Shown: positions 47,043-57,178, counted from the first letter of the stretch. The stretch is 64,000 nt of DNA from Colwellia sp. C2M11 (GCF_018860915.1 NZ_JAHKQD010000047.1:124001-188000), one strand, 5' to 3'. The notes: generated by a model not told the origin, from the letters alone. A program made the numbers and translations.

Positions 47043-49538
47043 ATGGCAGCTAATTATCAGCAACAACTTAAAGAAGAACAAGAAAAAACTAGGTTTTTGC
47101 TAGATATTATTAATGCTATTCCTGAGCCGATAATGGCAAAAAATTGGCATGGTAAGTTTATTTTTTCGAATAAAGCTCTTGCTGACTTTTACAATACCAC
47201 ACCTCAGAATTTAATTGGCAAAGATGACTCATATTTCAACTGTAATAAAGAGCAAACAGAGTTTTTCACTGAAAGTGTACAAGCCATTATTAAAAGTAAA
47301 AAGCCCCAGGTTGTCTATGAGAATGTTACAGATATAAAAACTGGAAAAATTAACAATTTTCTTTCTTTAAAAACCCCATTTGTTAACAGTAAAGGGGAAG
47401 ATAATGTTGTTATTATTGCCAATAATATTACCGATATCACTATCTTAAAAGATAAAGCTGAAAAAAATGAAAAAAGGTTGGCAGGGGTTTTAGAAGTATC
47501 ACACGAAGGAATGTGGGACTGGAATACTGAAACTAATGATGTATTTCATAATAAAAGATGGGAAAAAATTACAGGTGTTGTTGATTTAGAGAATTCGTTT
47601 GAAGAATTTCAACGTTGCATTTTTTCCGGTGATAAAGAAAAAGTCAATGAGGCTATTGAAAAGCTAGTTACCGAAAATGTTCCTTATAGTATTGAATATA
47701 GAATGATACGTCCAAGTGATAATAAACAAATTTGGATTTGGGATAGAGGAATTATTCTTGAGCATAATGAGCAAGGTAAGCCTTTATGGGTTGTTGGCAT
47801 AATTCAAGATATTACTCGTCGTAAGTTGGTAGAGGAAAAAATTAAGTTAGCTGCCAGTGTATTTACACACGCTAGGGAAAGCATCATGATCACTGATGCT
47901 ACGGGCATTATTGTTGATGTTAATGATACCTTTTCCTCCACAACGGGGTTTAGTCGTGAAGAAGCTATTGGGCATTACCCAAGTGAGCTTCAGCCTGGAA
48001 GACAAGCAAAACAAAACTATGCTGACATGTGGCAAGTGTTATTAAAAGATGGCTATTGGTCAGGCGAAATGTGGAAACGTCGTAAAAACGGCGAAGTATA
48101 TGCTGAAATTAAAACAGTCAGCGCAGTACGTGATGAACAAGGTGTTACAACTCATTATGTATCTTTAGGAAACGATATTACTTTAATAAAAGAGCATCAA
48201 GATCAATTAGAGCGTATTGCTCATTACGACATATTGACTAACCTTCCTAATCGAGTATTACTTTCTGATCGATTATCTCAAACTATGTTGCACTGTAATC
48301 GTCATGAAGAATCTCTTGCCGTTGTTTTTTTAGATCTGGATGGCTTTAAAGCGGTAAATGATACTTATGGCCATAAAATGGGTGATGAAGTCTTGATTGC
48401 TATTTCCGCTCGCATGCAAAAAGCATTGCGAGAAGGTGATAGTTTAGCGCGTCTTGGTGGTGATGAATTTGTTGCAGTGTTAACGGATTTAACATTATCA
48501 ACAGCAGCTGATGATTGTGAGCCAGTATTAACACGATTATTACGTGCAGTCTCCGAGCCTATTATTATCGGCGAGATCGTGTTGAATGTATCTGCCAGTA
48601 TTGGAGTAACCTTGTACCCACAAGATAATGTCAATGCCGACCAACTGATGCGTCATGCGGATCAAGCTATGTATGTGGCTAAAGAGTCAGGGAAAAACCG
48701 TTATCACTTATTTGATACAGCACAAGATGTTGCTGTTAAAGTGCAACGAGAAAGCTTAGAGGCAGTTCGCAGTGCTTTAGAAAATAACCAGTTTGTACTC
48801 TACTATCAACCTAAAGTGAATATGAAAACAGGTACAGTGGTTGGGGTTGAAGCACTTATTCGTTGGCAACATCCTAAGCGTGGTTTGCTAAGTCCAATAG
48901 AATTCTTATCCGTTATTGAAAATACGTCTATGATGATTGAATTAGGGGAATGGGTAATTGACACTGCCTTAGCACAAATTGGTGAGTGGCAAGCTATGGG
49001 ACTGCAACAGCCATTTAATACCAGTGTTAATATTGCAGGTATTCAATTACAGCAATCTGATTTTACGCAGCGATTAACGGCACTACTTGCTGAGCATAAA
49101 AATGTAGATCCATCTTATTTAGAGTTAGAAGTACTGGAAACAAGTGCTTTAGATGATGTCCATCATGTGTCAGCTATTATGTGTGCTTGTATGGCGCTAG
49201 GGGTAAAATTTGCGTTAGATGATTTCGGGACGGGTTATTCATCGTTAACTTATTTAAGACGATTACCAGCTAAAATCATTAAGATAGATCAGACTTTTGT
49301 ACGCGATATGTTAGTTGATACAGATGATTTGGCGATTGTTGAGGGAGTAATTGCGTTAGCTAAATCATTCAAACGAGATGTGATTGCTGAAGGTGTTGAA
49401 ACGATTGAGCATGGTACTGCGCTCTTGCAGTTGGGGTGTGATTTAGCCCAAGGTTATGGCATTGCTAGGCCGATGCCTGGAGCTGACATTCCAACGTGGT
49501 GTGAAAATTGGAAGCCTGATATATGCTGGCAAAGCTAA
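47043..49538 (+). CDS. PAS-PAS-PAS-GGDEF-EAL cyclic-di-GMP signalling protein
   Basis: 831 residues, no transmembrane segment. Three PAS domains (about 20-140, 145-265 and 272-390) precede GGDEF (about 395-560; catalytic GGDEF at about 472, with an intact inhibitory site REGD five residues before it) and EAL (about 575-825; EAL at about 602, LELEVLET, DDFGTGYSSL, KIDQTFV, EGVET). Both the cyclase and phosphodiesterase motifs are preserved, so it could make or degrade c-di-GMP. AAGGA precedes the ATG. The PAS3-to-EAL part is nearly identical to the minus-strand gene at 50472-54107. Confidence 0.93.
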   Translation: MAANYQQQLKEEQEKTRFLLDIINAIPEPIMAKNWHGKFIFSNKALADFYNTTPQNLIGKDDSYFNCNKEQTEFFTESVQAIIKSKKPQVVYENVTDIKTGKINNFLSLKTPFVNSKGEDNVVIIANNITDITILKDKAEKNEKRLAGVLEVSHEGMWDWNTETNDVFHNKRWEKITGVVDLENSFEEFQRCIFSGDKEKVNEAIEKLVTENVPYSIEYRMIRPSDNKQIWIWDRGIILEHNEQGKPLWVVGIIQDITRRKLVEEKIKLAASVFTHARESIMITDATGIIVDVNDTFSSTTGFSREEAIGHYPSELQPGRQAKQNYADMWQVLLKDGYWSGEMWKRRKNGEVYAEIKTVSAVRDEQGVTTHYVSLGNDITLIKEHQDQLERIAHYDILTNLPNRVLLSDRLSQTMLHCNRHEESLAVVFLDLDGFKAVNDTYGHKMGDEVLIAISARMQKALREGDSLARLGGDEFVAVLTDLTLSTAADDCEPVLTRLLRAVSEPIIIGEIVLNVSASIGVTLYPQDNVNADQLMRHADQAMYVAKESGKNRYHLFDTAQDVAVKVQRESLEAVRSALENNQFVLYYQPKVNMKTGTVVGVEALIRWQHPKRGLLSPIEFLSVIENTSMMIELGEWVIDTALAQIGEWQAMGLQQPFNTSVNIAGIQLQQSDFTQRLTALLAEHKNVDPSYLELEVLETSALDDVHHVSAIMCACMALGVKFALDDFGTGYSSLTYLRRLPAKIIKIDQTFVRDMLVDTDDLAIVEGVIALAKSFKRDVIAEGVETIEHGTALLQLGCDLAQGYGIARPMPGADIPTWCENWKPDICWQS
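47850..49535 (+). repeat. Left arm of a large inverted gene duplication (PAS3-GGDEF-EAL)
   Basis: This part of the 831-residue protein gene is homologous, in inverted orientation, to 50475-52170. One block, 48700-48808, is identical over 109 bases to the reverse complement of 51202-51310. Similarity is highest in the GGDEF-EAL part and falls in the PAS part. Confidence 0.85.
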
Positions 49539-49709
49539 GAAATATACTAACATTGTTTTTAAAGAGCTAGATACCTTAGTCTCGAAAATAAAGGGGGATA
49601 ATACAATCTATATTGATATAGAACGTAAAATACAGTATGAATTTTAGAAGTCGTAACGCTTTTAATTTATACTTACTCTTTATTATGTCTGGAAAAACTT
49701 ATCTTCGTA

Positions 49710-50402
49710 ATGTTAATTCGAAACTTGTTCACTATTGTTTTATTAATTATAGGCAAAGCTTGTCTGGCTATAGAGCCTATTGTTTTAGCTGTCGAAAATA
49801 GCTGGCCACCTTATTCAGATAAGAACGGAAATGGTCTTTCTAAAAATATTATTATAGCAGCGTATAACGCGGTTAATGTTAACGTTGAGTTTATTTCTGT
49901 TCCATATGCTCGAGCACTTAAAATGACTGAGCAAGGTCAAGTAGATGGTGCGTTTAATGTGACAAAACAAAAGAGCACGCAAGCAATGTTTAATTTCGGT
50001 AATGTTCCAATTTTACAGGCTAGTGCTTCATTTTATTATCATAATGATTCGTCATTGAATTTTACTTCAGTCAAAGATATTCCTAAAGGTACTTCTATTG
50101 GAGTCATTATTGGTTACGAATATGGTGATAATTATGATATTTATAAAAGTCGATTTAGAGAAGTTAAAGTAGCGAGTCAGTCACAATTAATTGGACTACT
50201 AAGAAACAAACGAATAGATATGGCAATTATGTTCGATGAAGTTGTTAAAAGTAAGTTAAACGAAATGGGACTTCAATTTAACGATATCAAAAAAGGCACT
50301 ATTAACCACACAAGTGATATTTATGTTGCTTTTAGCAAATCAAAAAATACGATAAAAGCAATGAATCTACTAGAAAAAGGGCTAATTAAAATAAAAGAAT
50401 AA
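49710..50402 (+). CDS. Periplasmic solute-binding protein, family 3-like
   Basis: 230 residues with a signal peptide (hydrophobic FTIVLLIIGKACLA, cleavage before IEPIV). The pattern VLAVENSWPPYSDKNGNG, YARALKMTEQGQVDGAFNVTKQ and a second lobe beginning IPKGTSIGVIIGYEYG fits small SBP_bac_3 proteins. There is no transporter gene nearby. It lies between two c-di-GMP enzymes, and the minus-strand one has a periplasmic sensor region, so it may act as a ligand-binding partner. This is speculative. Confidence 0.72.
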   Translation: MLIRNLFTIVLLIIGKACLAIEPIVLAVENSWPPYSDKNGNGLSKNIIIAAYNAVNVNVEFISVPYARALKMTEQGQVDGAFNVTKQKSTQAMFNFGNVPILQASASFYYHNDSSLNFTSVKDIPKGTSIGVIIGYEYGDNYDIYKSRFREVKVASQSQLIGLLRNKRIDMAIMFDEVVKSKLNEMGLQFNDIKKGTINHTSDIYVAFSKSKNTIKAMNLLEKGLIKIKE

Positions 50403-50471
50403 TTGTACTTATTTAAAATACAGCAATGCTTCATCAAATAAAAAAATTAGGCAGAAAGGTGAACTAAATAG

Positions 50472-53400
50472 TTACTTTTGCCAATTAACATCTGGTTTCC
50501 AGTTATTAATCCAGGTATGAATATCATTTGCCGGCATAGGTTTAGCAATGCCATAACCTTGAGCTAAATCACACCCCAACTGCAAGAGCGCAGTACCATG
50601 CTCAATCGTTTCAACACCTTCAGCAATCACATCTCGTTTGAATGATTTAGCTAACGCAATTACCCCCTCAACAATCGCTAAATCATCTGTATCAACTAAC
50701 ATATCGCGTACAAAAGTCTGATCTATCTTAATGATTTTAGCTGGTAATCGTCTTAAATAAGTTAACGATGAATAACCCGTGCCGAAATCATCTAACGCAA
50801 ATTTTACCCCTAGCGCCATACAAGCACACATAATAGCTGACACATGATGGACATCATCTAAAGCACTTGTTTCTAATACTTCTAACTCTAAACACCGAGG
50901 ATCGACATTTGAGTGATTCGAAAGAAGCTTTGTTAATCGCTCTGTAAAGTCTGATTGTTGTAATTGAACCGCTGCAATATTAACACTGGTATTAAATGGC
51001 TGTTGCAGTCCCATGGCTTGCCACTCACCAATTTGTGTTAAGGCAGTGTCAATTACCCATTCCCCTAGCTCAACCATCATGGGGTTGTTTTCTATAACGG
51101 GTAGAAACTCTATTGGACCTAGTAAACCCCGCTCAGGATGTTGCCAACGAATAAGTGCTTCAACCCCAACTACAGTGCCTGTTTTCATATTCACTTTAGG
51201 CTGATAGTAGAGTACAAACTGGTTATTTTCTAAAGCACTGCGAACTGCCTCTAAGCTTTCTCGTTGCACTTTAACAGCAACATCTTGTGCTGTATCAAAT
51301 AAGTGATAACGATTCTTTCCTGATTCTTTAGCCACATACATAGCTTGATCCGCATGACGCATCAGTTGATCGGCATTGACATTATCTTGTGGGTACAAGG
51401 TTACCCCAATGCTGGCAGATACATTTAAGACAATGTCACGGATAGTTATAGGCTCAGAAGCGGCCAGTAATAATCGTGATAATACCGGCTCACAATCGTT
51501 AGCTGCAGTTGATGGTGTTAAGTCTGTTAACACTGCGACAAATTCATCACCGCCAAGACGCGCTAAACTATCACCTTCTCGTAACGCTTCTTGCATGCGA
51601 ATAGACAGAGTAACTAATAACTCATCTCCGATATCATGGCCATAAGTATCATTTACTGCTTTAAAACCATCTAAATCTAGAAAGACAACCGCAAGAGATT
51701 CTTCATGACGGCTACAATGTAACATCGCTTGAGATAATCGGTCCGCCAGTAATACTCTGTTAGGTAAACGTGTAAGTATATCGTAATGTGCTATGTGTTC
51801 TAACTGATCTTGATGTTCCTTTATTGCCGTAATGTCATTGCCTAGAGCGACATAATGGGTAGTAATTCCTTGTTCATCTTGAACGGCACTTATTGTTTTC
51901 ATTTCAACAAATAAGTCGCCATTTTTACGATAATTCCAAAGTTCACCTTGCCAATGTCCTTCTTCGTTTAAGGTTGACCACATATTGTTATAAAATTCAG
52001 AAGACTGGCGACTTGATTTTAGAATACGTGGGTTCTGCCCAATGGCTTCTTCACGGCTATAGCCTGTCATTGCTGTGAATGTATCATTAACATCAATAAT
52101 TATGCCTGCTGTGTCAGTGATAATGATGCTTTCCCGAGCATGAGTGAATACGCTTGCAGCGAGTTTGAGCTTTTCTTCTGCTAATTTACGATTGGTAATA
52201 TCATTATGAATACCACTCATACGTAAAGGTTTACCATCCATATCACGCTGCATCACATTTGCTTGATCATGTATCCATCTAACATCACCTTCTTTTGTTA
52301 ACATACGATATTCAAGGCTATGGGATTTTGAACGGCTCTCTAATACGTCATTAATTGATTGCCAGGCCTTTTCTCTATCGTCAGGATGGATAAAGTCAGA
52401 CCATTGATTTGTGGTTTGTTTGATTTCTTCATGAGTGTAGCCTAACATTGTTGCCCAGCGTTCATTCCTTTCAACAGTGCTTTTTACTATATTCCAATCC
52501 CAAAACCCTAACTCAGCTCCTGCCAATACCAAGCGCATTTGTTCATCTCTTGATTTTAGTGCTAAGTTAGCTTGATTTTTTTCAATAGCGATACTCGCTA
52601 AGTTAGCCGATTGTTCAATTAAAGCTATGTTATCTTCTGTTGGTGTATTGACTGTACGATGATAAATGGCAAAAGTACCTAGTACCTTTCCTTGGGTAGT
52701 ACGTATTGGCTCTGACCAACATGAGCTTAATTTTGCTTTGCTTGCAAGATCTTTGTACGACGTCCAATAAGGGTGGTGGTGAATGTCTTCTACGACAACT
52801 CGCTTATTTGTAAATACTGCAGTACCACAAGAGCCCACCCCAAAGCCAATCTCAGTTCCATGAATAGCTTGGTTGTAAAAGTCGGGGAGACTAGGGGCGG
52901 CTCCAACTAATAGATGTTTACAGGCCTCATCGAGTAATAAAACGCTACAAAGCATACCTGTGTTTTCTTCCTCAACACCATGCACAATAGCTTCTAAGAC
53001 TACTGAAAGCTTCTCATTTTTTGTAATAAGTTCTAAGACATAAGAGCGTGAACGTTCGCGTAATTCAGCTTGTTTACGCGCTGTTATTTCATGATGTGTA
53101 CCACAAATCTGAAGAGGTTCATTAGTGTCTTCATCATATTTAATGACAGAGCCAGAGCCTTTAAGCCATATCCATCTACCATCGGCATGCTTCATTCTGA
53201 ATTCAATCATGTAGTTGCTTCCTGATGCAATACGAGATTGGATAATGTTTTCTATGTACTCTTTATCATTTGGGTGAATAAGTTTTTCCCAATCACTAAT
53301 ATGGTTAGTAATATCTTGTCTAGTGAGACCAAGCATGGATAACCATTCATCATTAACAATATTTTCACCTGTTTGATAGTTCCAATCCCAATATCCTAAT

Positions 53401-54107
53401 TTTGCACCATTAATGATATTTTGTAGTTGGTGTTGAGATTTTTGAGCACTATCTTTATTTTGTTTTAATGCATTAATACTTTTTAGTTGCTTGTTATTAT
53501 AACGAAGGAATAATCCACCTATGACAGTACATAATATAACAATAAAAATTGTGATGAATAGTTGTCGTTCTTTGAATTTTTTAATATCTGCGGCGATCGA
53601 CTTTTTTAATGATATCTCAATATTATCTGCAGATGTGGTCAGTTTAGAAAAGGCGAGATCTAGCGCCTGATCTAAATCAGACCCTATGCCAGATGTTGAC
53701 TTCGATGCCCATCGTTTTTGTGCTATTTGGCGAAAATAATGAATATCCTCTATCGTTTTTTCAATTTGTGTACGTAAATTGGCATCGTTTAAGGGGATGA
53801 ATACGGTTTCTTCGTAAGTGGCGCCATCAAGCATTGCTTTGGCGTACCATTCTGATTGATCAAGGTGGAGCCAGACAGTTTCAATATTTACATTTTTATC
53901 ACCACTAATAACTTCTTCAAACCACAAGTGTGCAGTACTTACTTCAAGCTTAATTTTTATAGCAGCGTTAATTAGGGGGGAGTGTCTTTCAGCTATGTCA
54001 CGTCCGGTATTAAATGGATAGTAAAAAATCGTGATAGTTATCAATGTTAAGATTAAAATAAATGAAATTATTTTATGAGAGCCAGTTTTCATCAGTAATA
54101 TCCGCAC
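50472..54107 (-). CDS. Membrane-bound PAS-GAF-PAS-PAS-GGDEF-EAL cyclic-di-GMP signalling protein
   Basis: 1211 residues from GTG 54107, or 1206 from ATG 54092; neither has a convincing Shine-Dalgarno. A transmembrane helix (about 12-31), a periplasmic region of about 145 residues rich in helices, and a second helix (about 181-200, LFITIFIVILCTVIGGLFL) are followed by PAS (about 225-345), GAF (about 355-510; GFGVGSCGTAV), PAS (about 520-640), PAS (about 648-770), GGDEF (motif about 851, I-site REGD kept) and EAL (about 981, with DDFGTGYSSL and EGVET). All catalytic motifs are intact. The C-terminal half is a near-copy of the facing gene at 47043-49538. Confidence 0.92.
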   Translation of the reverse strand: MRILLMKTGSHKIISFILILTLITITIFYYPFNTGRDIAERHSPLINAAIKIKLEVSTAHLWFEEVISGDKNVNIETVWLHLDQSEWYAKAMLDGATYEETVFIPLNDANLRTQIEKTIEDIHYFRQIAQKRWASKSTSGIGSDLDQALDLAFSKLTTSADNIEISLKKSIAADIKKFKERQLFITIFIVILCTVIGGLFLRYNNKQLKSINALKQNKDSAQKSQHQLQNIINGAKLGYWDWNYQTGENIVNDEWLSMLGLTRQDITNHISDWEKLIHPNDKEYIENIIQSRIASGSNYMIEFRMKHADGRWIWLKGSGSVIKYDEDTNEPLQICGTHHEITARKQAELRERSRSYVLELITKNEKLSVVLEAIVHGVEEENTGMLCSVLLLDEACKHLLVGAAPSLPDFYNQAIHGTEIGFGVGSCGTAVFTNKRVVVEDIHHHPYWTSYKDLASKAKLSSCWSEPIRTTQGKVLGTFAIYHRTVNTPTEDNIALIEQSANLASIAIEKNQANLALKSRDEQMRLVLAGAELGFWDWNIVKSTVERNERWATMLGYTHEEIKQTTNQWSDFIHPDDREKAWQSINDVLESRSKSHSLEYRMLTKEGDVRWIHDQANVMQRDMDGKPLRMSGIHNDITNRKLAEEKLKLAASVFTHARESIIITDTAGIIIDVNDTFTAMTGYSREEAIGQNPRILKSSRQSSEFYNNMWSTLNEEGHWQGELWNYRKNGDLFVEMKTISAVQDEQGITTHYVALGNDITAIKEHQDQLEHIAHYDILTRLPNRVLLADRLSQAMLHCSRHEESLAVVFLDLDGFKAVNDTYGHDIGDELLVTLSIRMQEALREGDSLARLGGDEFVAVLTDLTPSTAANDCEPVLSRLLLAASEPITIRDIVLNVSASIGVTLYPQDNVNADQLMRHADQAMYVAKESGKNRYHLFDTAQDVAVKVQRESLEAVRSALENNQFVLYYQPKVNMKTGTVVGVEALIRWQHPERGLLGPIEFLPVIENNPMMVELGEWVIDTALTQIGEWQAMGLQQPFNTSVNIAAVQLQQSDFTERLTKLLSNHSNVDPRCLELEVLETSALDDVHHVSAIMCACMALGVKFALDDFGTGYSSLTYLRRLPAKIIKIDQTFVRDMLVDTDDLAIVEGVIALAKSFKRDVIAEGVETIEHGTALLQLGCDLAQGYGIAKPMPANDIHTWINNWKPDVNWQK
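50475..52170 (-). repeat. Right arm of the large inverted gene duplication
   Basis: Inverted homologue of 47850-49535. The two arms enclose about 940 bases with the small binding-protein gene. The exact 109-base block is 51202-51310. Such arms can pair in homologous recombination and invert the enclosed gene or exchange sequence by gene conversion. Confidence 0.85.
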
Positions 54108-54241
54108 TTAATATAGGAGGTGAATTCTTCTTGTTAACAAAAAATTCTTTGTATTTAACCTTAAGCACAGATATTTCTTATAAAAAACAGCGCTTGATAT
54201 TGACATAGATGTCATATCAGCAATTATAGCAAAGATTTGGC

Positions 54242-55690
54242 TCAACCATTATATTCCGGTAAATATTTTTGTCGGGTATTGGTTAATTCCTTACATAATT
54301 CCCCTAATCTAACTAGTGCTTGTAAACGAGATCCTGTTGTTGGATGTGCAAAACTTAATCTAAGATTATTTGAAAATTTATTAGTGGTAGAAAAGAGTTT
54401 TCCTGGCGTTATAATAATGCCTTCGGATATTGCTTGATTATAAAGTACAAATGTATCAACTTCGGGCGGTAACTCTATCCAGATTGTTAGGCCGCCATCA
54501 GGTACCATAAATTTAGTCGGTATTTTCCAGTTATCTTTTATGCCATTAATTAATTGATCACGCTGTTTTAGTAAAGTTTTGCGGTATTGATAAATATGCC
54601 GATCAAAACTTCCTTCAGCCATAAAACTTGTTAAGCCGTTTTGAATTGCTTGGCTAGTAGAGAGTTGATTAACTAATTTTAAATGAACGATTTTTTTGTA
54701 ATGCTTATTCGTTATTATCCAACCAATGCGTAGATCTCGTGATAGTGCTTTAGAGAATGAGCTACAAAGTATAACATTTCCTTGTGTATCATAACTTTTA
54801 AGTGGCTCGACAGTGGTATGAAATCCTAAATCACCATAGATATCATCTTCAATTAACGTGATATTGTTCTTTGCGGCGAGCGCAACGAGTTTACGTTTTT
54901 CCTTATTTTGCATCAAAGCGCCTGTTGGTGTAGCAAAATTAGGAGTTAAAATACAGGCTTTAATCTCCCACTCTTCAGCTGCTTTTTGTAACGATTGAAC
55001 GGTTAAGCCAGTGGTAAGAGAGCTAGGTAATTCTATGACTTTTAATTTTAATTGCTGGAATAATTGTAAGGCGCCATAAAATGCAGGACTCTCAATAGCA
55101 ACAATATCCCCAGCTTCACAAGTTGCCATAAGCGCTAAAAACAAACTATTTTGGCAACCAGAAGTAATGCAGACTTGTTCTTCTGTTATATTGAGATTCC
55201 GTTTTCGGTAATGCTTACTAATTTGATGTCTTAAGTTGCGATCACCTGGGGGCTCTGAATAATACAAAGCATTACTTTGTGGTTTTTGTCTTAAAGCGCG
55301 ACTGATATGTCTGTTTAATAACAATAAGTTAGTCGATACTTGTTCGTTATTTATGTGTTGAGGCGTAATGTCAAAAGCCGCACTTCGTTCCATTATTTCA
55401 TAAAACACTTCAGGTACATCAACAAGTTTAGGTTGGCTAATTTTTTTTAGTTCAATATGTATATTATGATTTTGGTTAACGGGGGATACATAATAACCAG
55501 ATTTAAACTTTACGAAAACTATATCTCTTGCTTCTAAGGTATGCAGTGCTTTTTGAACCGATATTTTTGAAACACCATAGTAATGGGCTAGCGATCGAAT
55601 TGAAGGAAGCTTTTCATAGGCTAACCATTCTTTGTCGTCTATTCTGGCTTTTAAAGTATTTGCTAGCTGTTCATATTTAAACTGTGTCAT
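54242..55690 (-). CDS. MocR/GntR-type regulator with aminotransferase domain
   Basis: 482 residues. The N-terminal GntR winged helix (about 1-70; KLPSIRSLAHYYGVSKISVQKAL) is joined by a linker to a fold-type I aminotransferase domain (about 110-480) with ITSGCQNSLF, EDDIYGDLGF and the PLP Lys in SSFSKALSRD. This is the MocR architecture, usually a PLP-dependent transcription factor. It is divergent from ccoG, with a 10-bp direct repeat in the shared spacer; MocR proteins often control the adjacent divergent gene. The effector is unknown, and an enzymatic role cannot be ruled out. Confidence 0.9.
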   Translation of the reverse strand: MTQFKYEQLANTLKARIDDKEWLAYEKLPSIRSLAHYYGVSKISVQKALHTLEARDIVFVKFKSGYYVSPVNQNHNIHIELKKISQPKLVDVPEVFYEIMERSAAFDITPQHINNEQVSTNLLLLNRHISRALRQKPQSNALYYSEPPGDRNLRHQISKHYRKRNLNITEEQVCITSGCQNSLFLALMATCEAGDIVAIESPAFYGALQLFQQLKLKVIELPSSLTTGLTVQSLQKAAEEWEIKACILTPNFATPTGALMQNKEKRKLVALAAKNNITLIEDDIYGDLGFHTTVEPLKSYDTQGNVILCSSFSKALSRDLRIGWIITNKHYKKIVHLKLVNQLSTSQAIQNGLTSFMAEGSFDRHIYQYRKTLLKQRDQLINGIKDNWKIPTKFMVPDGGLTIWIELPPEVDTFVLYNQAISEGIIITPGKLFSTTNKFSNNLRLSFAHPTTGSRLQALVRLGELCKELTNTRQKYLPEYNG

Positions 55691-55714
55691 AAGTTAATTA
55701 TCATTAATTAAACT

Positions 55715-55748
55715 GTACCTATTATAGTTTATTTATTTGTATCTATTA
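55715..55748. promoter_or_regulatory. Candidate MocR direct-repeat operator
   Basis: GTACCTATTA (55715-55724) and GTATCTATTA (55739-55748) match at 9 of 10 positions with a 24-base period. They lie in the spacer between the divergent regulator and ccoG. Known MocR regulators bind such direct repeats. Confidence 0.45.
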
Positions 55749-55804
55749 ATAACAGATTGAATATTTAAACTAAGCTTCGTGTAACTTACTATCGGAGTAG
55801 CAAG

Positions 55805-57178
55805 GTGAATTCGTCATATTTATCGAAAGAAAATCTTATTTGTAAAACATCAGTAGTTGATGAAAATATATATATTAGAGAACAAAAAGGGCGTTTTCAG
55901 CGAATTCGTCGTTATTTAAGTTTTACCTTAATGGCTATTTTTATTTTGATTCCTTTTATTGAATATCATGGTTCTCAAGCCGTATATTTTAATCTTGAAC
56001 AGCAAAGGGTTTCTTTGTTTTCATTAACACTTTTCCCACAAGATTTGCTGCTTCTTTGCCTAGTATTTATTTTTTCCGCGTTTTTACTATTTTACATAAC
56101 TAAAATTTATGGACGAATATGGTGTGGTTTTAGCTGTCCTCAAACTATTTGGATGCTACTCTTTAATTGGGTTGAACGCAGAATTGAAGGCTCTCATAAT
56201 CATAGTAAATATCTTAATGCACAAAAATTAAACTTTAATAAATTAGTTAAAAAACTCGTTAAGCATTGTTGTTGGTTGATTATTTCACTGTTTACTGCCT
56301 TAGTATTTATTTCTTATTTTGTGCCCGTTAAAGAACTCTATATTAATTTTTTTACATTAGAATCATCTTCATTGGTTGTTTCGTGGGTCTTATTTTTCAT
56401 GGCTTGTACTTATATAAACGCTGGTTGGATAAGGGAGAAAATGTGTTTACATATGTGTCCCTATTCACGAATACAGTCTGCAATGTTTGATAAATCAACT
56501 AAGCTTGTCAGCTATGACTTTAAGCGAGGCGAAAGCCGAGGTAAAAGAAAACGCACACAGGAAAAAGCAGCAGCGTTAGGTGACTGTGTTGATTGTAATT
56601 TATGTGTTCAAGTTTGTCCGGTAGGCATCGATATTCGAGACGGTTTACAATACGAATGTATTAATTGTGGTTTATGTGTTGATGCGTGTGATATGACAAT
56701 GGATAAATTTAATTACGAAAAAGGGTTAATCTCTTTTACTCATGAACAAGCGCCGAAAAACAGGTGGAAAAGGCATATAGTTTATGGCGCTATAGTATCT
56801 TTAAGTATTTTATCTATGCTGGTGTGGGTTTTAACTTGGCAATCTTTTGAAGTGAATATTATTAGAGATCGACAAGCATTGTATCGTGTTAACCATGAAG
56901 GCCATATCGAAAATACGTATGTTTTTAAAATCAGAAATAAATCGAGTGAAACTAAAACCTTTAAAATTGCTGTCGCAGATTTAACTCATGCTCGTATTAT
57001 GGGACAAGCAAAGGTACAAGTTTTACCTGGGGATATGAAAACATCATCAGTAACAGTAGCTGTTGAGCAGCCTTTAGTCGATGGGAGAAATGATATTCGC
57101 TTTAATATTGTCGATATAGTTGATAATAAGCAGGTAATAAAAAATACATCTTTTTATAGTGGTGATGGTGGTTGGTAA
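55805..57178 (+). CDS. ccoG: Cytochrome c oxidase accessory protein CcoG (RdxA/FixG)
   Basis: 457-residue inner-membrane ferredoxin-like protein. It has membrane helices near 38-56, 80-97, 155-175, 190-205 and 325-345, an early CGFSCPQTIW, two [4Fe-4S] motifs (CVDCNLCVQVCPVG and CINCGLCVDACDM, about 260-300) and a C-terminal Ig-like domain (about 360-457). Relatives help copper handling during assembly of cbb3 oxidase. The start is GTG with GGAG seven bases upstream. It is separated from any ccoNOPQ or ccoI genes, which are not in this window. Confidence 0.93.
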   Translation: MNSSYLSKENLICKTSVVDENIYIREQKGRFQRIRRYLSFTLMAIFILIPFIEYHGSQAVYFNLEQQRVSLFSLTLFPQDLLLLCLVFIFSAFLLFYITKIYGRIWCGFSCPQTIWMLLFNWVERRIEGSHNHSKYLNAQKLNFNKLVKKLVKHCCWLIISLFTALVFISYFVPVKELYINFFTLESSSLVVSWVLFFMACTYINAGWIREKMCLHMCPYSRIQSAMFDKSTKLVSYDFKRGESRGKRKRTQEKAAALGDCVDCNLCVQVCPVGIDIRDGLQYECINCGLCVDACDMTMDKFNYEKGLISFTHEQAPKNRWKRHIVYGAIVSLSILSMLVWVLTWQSFEVNIIRDRQALYRVNHEGHIENTYVFKIRNKSSETKTFKIAVADLTHARIMGQAKVQVLPGDMKTSSVTVAVEQPLVDGRNDIRFNIVDIVDNKQVIKNTSFYSGDGGW

